A DNA stretch of 23,031 bases, taken from Lustribacter sp049512335 (GTDB lineage: Bacteria > Vulcanimicrobiota > Vulcanimicrobiia > Vulcanimicrobiales > Vulcanimicrobiaceae). Positions 21,647-23,031 of this stretch are shown here, piece after piece. The notes below the pieces were generated by a model. The model did not search any database. It saw only the letters and a list, made by a program, of their open reading frames with translations, and was not told where the DNA came from. Position 1 is the first letter of the stretch. Each line of letters starts with the position of its first letter. Where the stretch lies: the NCBI GenBank assembly GCA_049512335.1, contig JBEKXE010000070.1:1-23031 (forward strand). Direction: 5' to 3'. A program made the translations under genes and the position numbers.

Positions 21647-22507
21647 ATGGTCGCCACCAATCGGAACCGCCTGGTCGTCATGCCCGTGCACGGCGAGGTC
21701 GCCGCGCCCAGCGTCCCCGGCTCGATCTACGACGTCGGGCACGACGGCGTCGCGCGCGTGCTGCCCAGCGTCGGCGGGATCTCGCTCAACGTACGGGTCG
21801 GGGACGGTGCCTTCGCTTTCGTGGGCGACCATATCGAGCCGGGCGTCAGCACGCGACATCCCGACGACAAGGTCAACGTCGGCTACTGCGTCTACGCCTG
21901 CGTGGGAAACCGGGCGACCGTGCTGTCGGGCGAGGCCAAGGGCGAGACCGGGACCGTCACCGGCAAGCACGGCGGCATCGAGCACGTGATGATCGACTTT
22001 ACGCCGGAGGTCATGGAGCGGATGGCGCTCGGCGACCGGATCGCGGTGCGGTCGGTCGGCTTGGGGCTCGAGCTCGAGGATGCCGGCGACGTGCGGGTGT
22101 TCAACTGCGACCCCGACCTGCTCGAGAAGCTCGTCACCAAACACAACGGCAAATTCGAGGTGCCGGTCGCGCGCTTCGTGCCGGCCGCGATCATGGGTTC
22201 GGGCCTGGGACGAGCGACGGTCGCGCGCGGCGATTACGACATCCAGTGCTTCGATCCGGTCATGGTTCGCGAATACGGTTTGGACGAGCTGCGCTACGGC
22301 GACATCGTGGCGATCGTCGACGCCGATCACAGCTATGGCCGCATCTACCGCACCGGTGCGGTGAGCATCGGCGTCGTCGCGCACGGCTCGTCCGACATCG
22401 CCGGGCACGGCCCCGGCGTCACCTCGCTGCTGACGTCGGCGAGCGGCGCGCTCGTTCCGGAGCTCGACGCCGGCGCAAACCTCGCGACGCTCCTCGGCTT
22501 AGTTTAA
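21647..22507 (+). CDS. DUF4438 domain protein
   Basis: A 286-residue protein covering the full DUF4438 family length. Recognisable segments are NRNRLVVMPVHGEVAAP at the N-terminus, DKVNVGYCVYACVGNRATVLSGEAKG, a GKHGGIEHVMIDF stretch and DADHSYGRIYRTGAVSIGVVAHG near the C-terminus. Structures exist for this family in Thermotoga, but no function is established. There is no signal peptide, so it is probably cytoplasmic. The ATG at 21647 lacks a clear ribosome binding site, but no better in-frame start lies upstream. It is divergent from queD and convergent with the aspartyl protease gene. No functional link to its neighbours can be read. Confidence 0.85.
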   Translation: MVATNRNRLVVMPVHGEVAAPSVPGSIYDVGHDGVARVLPSVGGISLNVRVGDGAFAFVGDHIEPGVSTRHPDDKVNVGYCVYACVGNRATVLSGEAKGETGTVTGKHGGIEHVMIDFTPEVMERMALGDRIAVRSVGLGLELEDAGDVRVFNCDPDLLEKLVTKHNGKFEVPVARFVPAAIMGSGLGRATVARGDYDIQCFDPVMVREYGLDELRYGDIVAIVDADHSYGRIYRTGAVSIGVVAHGSSDIAGHGPGVTSLLTSASGALVPELDAGANLATLLGLV

Positions 22508-22509
22508 AA

Positions 22510-22555
22510 GGCGCTCCGCCCCAGGCTGCGCGCCCCCCACGCCATAGGCGTGGGG
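22510..22555. terminator. Hairpin pair in the convergent gap, possible terminator
   Basis: A perfect nine-base stem, CCCCACGCC (22535-22543) and GGCGTGGGG (22547-22555), encloses the loop ATA. A smaller GGCG/CGCC hairpin lies at 22510-22520. Read on the minus strand, the smaller one is followed by TTTT (22506-22509), so it could end the aspartyl protease transcript. On the plus strand no T-run follows the large stem. The 122 bp gap holds no gene. The large stem may instead be a repeat element. Confidence 0.4.
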
Positions 22556-22629
22556 CCCCCAATCCGAGCTCGCATCAGACGTGGTTGCTTAGGCATGATC
22601 ACGCAGTGCTCGCTCCGCCACCACGCTCT

Positions 22630-23031
22630 CTAAACTTTGCGAGAACGCCTAACATAGAGCGCGGCGCTCCGATAGTCGAAGAACAGGTCGTAGGCGTGCA
22701 ATAGATCGGTGCCGGCGGTGCCGTCGATGTCCTCGGCGCCGAGGTTGGCATTGCTGACGTCGACGATCGGCTCGGCGAGCGGCAGCGCCGCGATGTCGAA
22801 CGACTTGAACCGCACCGTTTCGGCCGACGCCATCCCGCCGAGTCCGCGGAACTGCGACGACTGCGTCGACGAATCGAGCGTCACGTCGGCGCGCGCGGCG
22901 AACAGCGGGGTGAACACCGAGCGGTTCGCGCCGGTGTCCAGAACGACGCGCCCGGTCGCTGCGTCGGCCCGCGCGCGCACGACCGGCGTGCGGTCGTCGA
23001 GCGCGAGCGGAATCGCCGTCGCGTCGGTGGG
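22630..23031 (-). CDS. Retropepsin-like aspartyl protease family protein, C-terminal part (cut by window edge)
   Basis: About 133 residues are visible; the frame is open to the right edge, so the N-terminus is missing. The catalytic motif VVLDTGANRSVF (D-T-G) is clear, followed by FRGLGG as a flap-like glycine turn and GTDLLHAYDLFFDY, the C-terminal motif common in bacterial retropepsin-like domains. One such domain is probably the dimer half or one lobe of a two-lobe protein; more may lie outside the window. The true start is not visible, and the GTG at 22980 is internal. Convergent with the DUF4438 gene across a 122 bp gap that holds a hairpin. Confidence 0.8.
   Translation of the reverse strand, partial: PTDATAIPLALDDRTPVVRARADAATGRVVLDTGANRSVFTPLFAARADVTLDSSTQSSQFRGLGGMASAETVRFKSFDIAALPLAEPIVDVSNANLGAEDIDGTAGTDLLHAYDLFFDYRSAALYVRRSRKV

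Noticed and set aside
1..23031. CRISPR array, tRNA, rRNA, insertion sequence or prophage genes
   Set aside because: No regular spaced repeats, tRNA-like clover sequence, transposase motif or phage gene was seen; this was by eye, so a short tRNA could be missed.

Overview
The window is GC-rich, gene-dense bacterial chromosome. It holds 19 complete or near-complete genes and one gene cut at each edge, with GTG starts, 1-17 bp overlaps and almost no intergenic space (the longest gap is about 120 bp). No rRNA, tRNA, CRISPR array, transposase or phage gene was seen. Gene content (bacterial QueD/QueE, PgsA, GlcD/GlcE) and two copies of a short dispersed palindrome (core GTCATCCCGAG..GTCGAGGGA) suggest an environmental soil-type bacterium. 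Candidatus Eremiobacterota is one possibility, but that is a guess from memory of style, not a sequence match.

Layout. 1-1208 (minus): the start of a PgsA-like phosphatidyltransferase and a NitT/TauT-type ABC substrate-binding protein. 1249-4127 (plus): a phthalate-dioxygenase-like Rieske oxygenase coupled to a FAD-dependent aromatic hydroxylase. 12642 back to 4139 (minus): a tightly packed seven-gene run, in transcription order glcD, glcE, a DUF2600 (YtpB-like) terpene synthase, an M28-type peptidase homologue that has lost zinc ligands, a TIGR01777 epimerase, a MetE-core-like protein and a class II aldolase/adducin protein. 12682-19451 (plus): a PilZ protein, a small membrane-anchored protein, and then a three-gene TIR / nSTAND1 / membrane-anchored WD40 cassette. 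21607 back to 19453 (minus): overlapping queD, queE and namZ. 21647-22507 (plus): a DUF4438 protein. 22630 to the right edge (minus): a retropepsin-like aspartyl protease.

How the genes may work together. The substrate-binding protein, Rieske oxygenase, FAD hydroxylase and class II aldolase-like protein would fit uptake and breakdown of an aromatic carboxylate, although no reductase, permease or ring-cleavage enzyme is present. QueD and QueE are consecutive steps of 7-deazaguanine (queuosine) synthesis.

The most interesting unit is the TIR-STAND-WD40 cassette. It has a putative NADase-type TIR effector with a retained glutamate, a STAND signalling ATPase, and a coiled-coil/TM/beta-propeller protein that the positive-inside rule would place with its propeller outside the membrane. 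The ATPase and propeller genes lie in one reading frame, separated only by a TGA followed by C. Together they look like one STAND receptor split into separate polypeptides, with a TIR effector in front. A defence or signalling role is inferred from architecture only.
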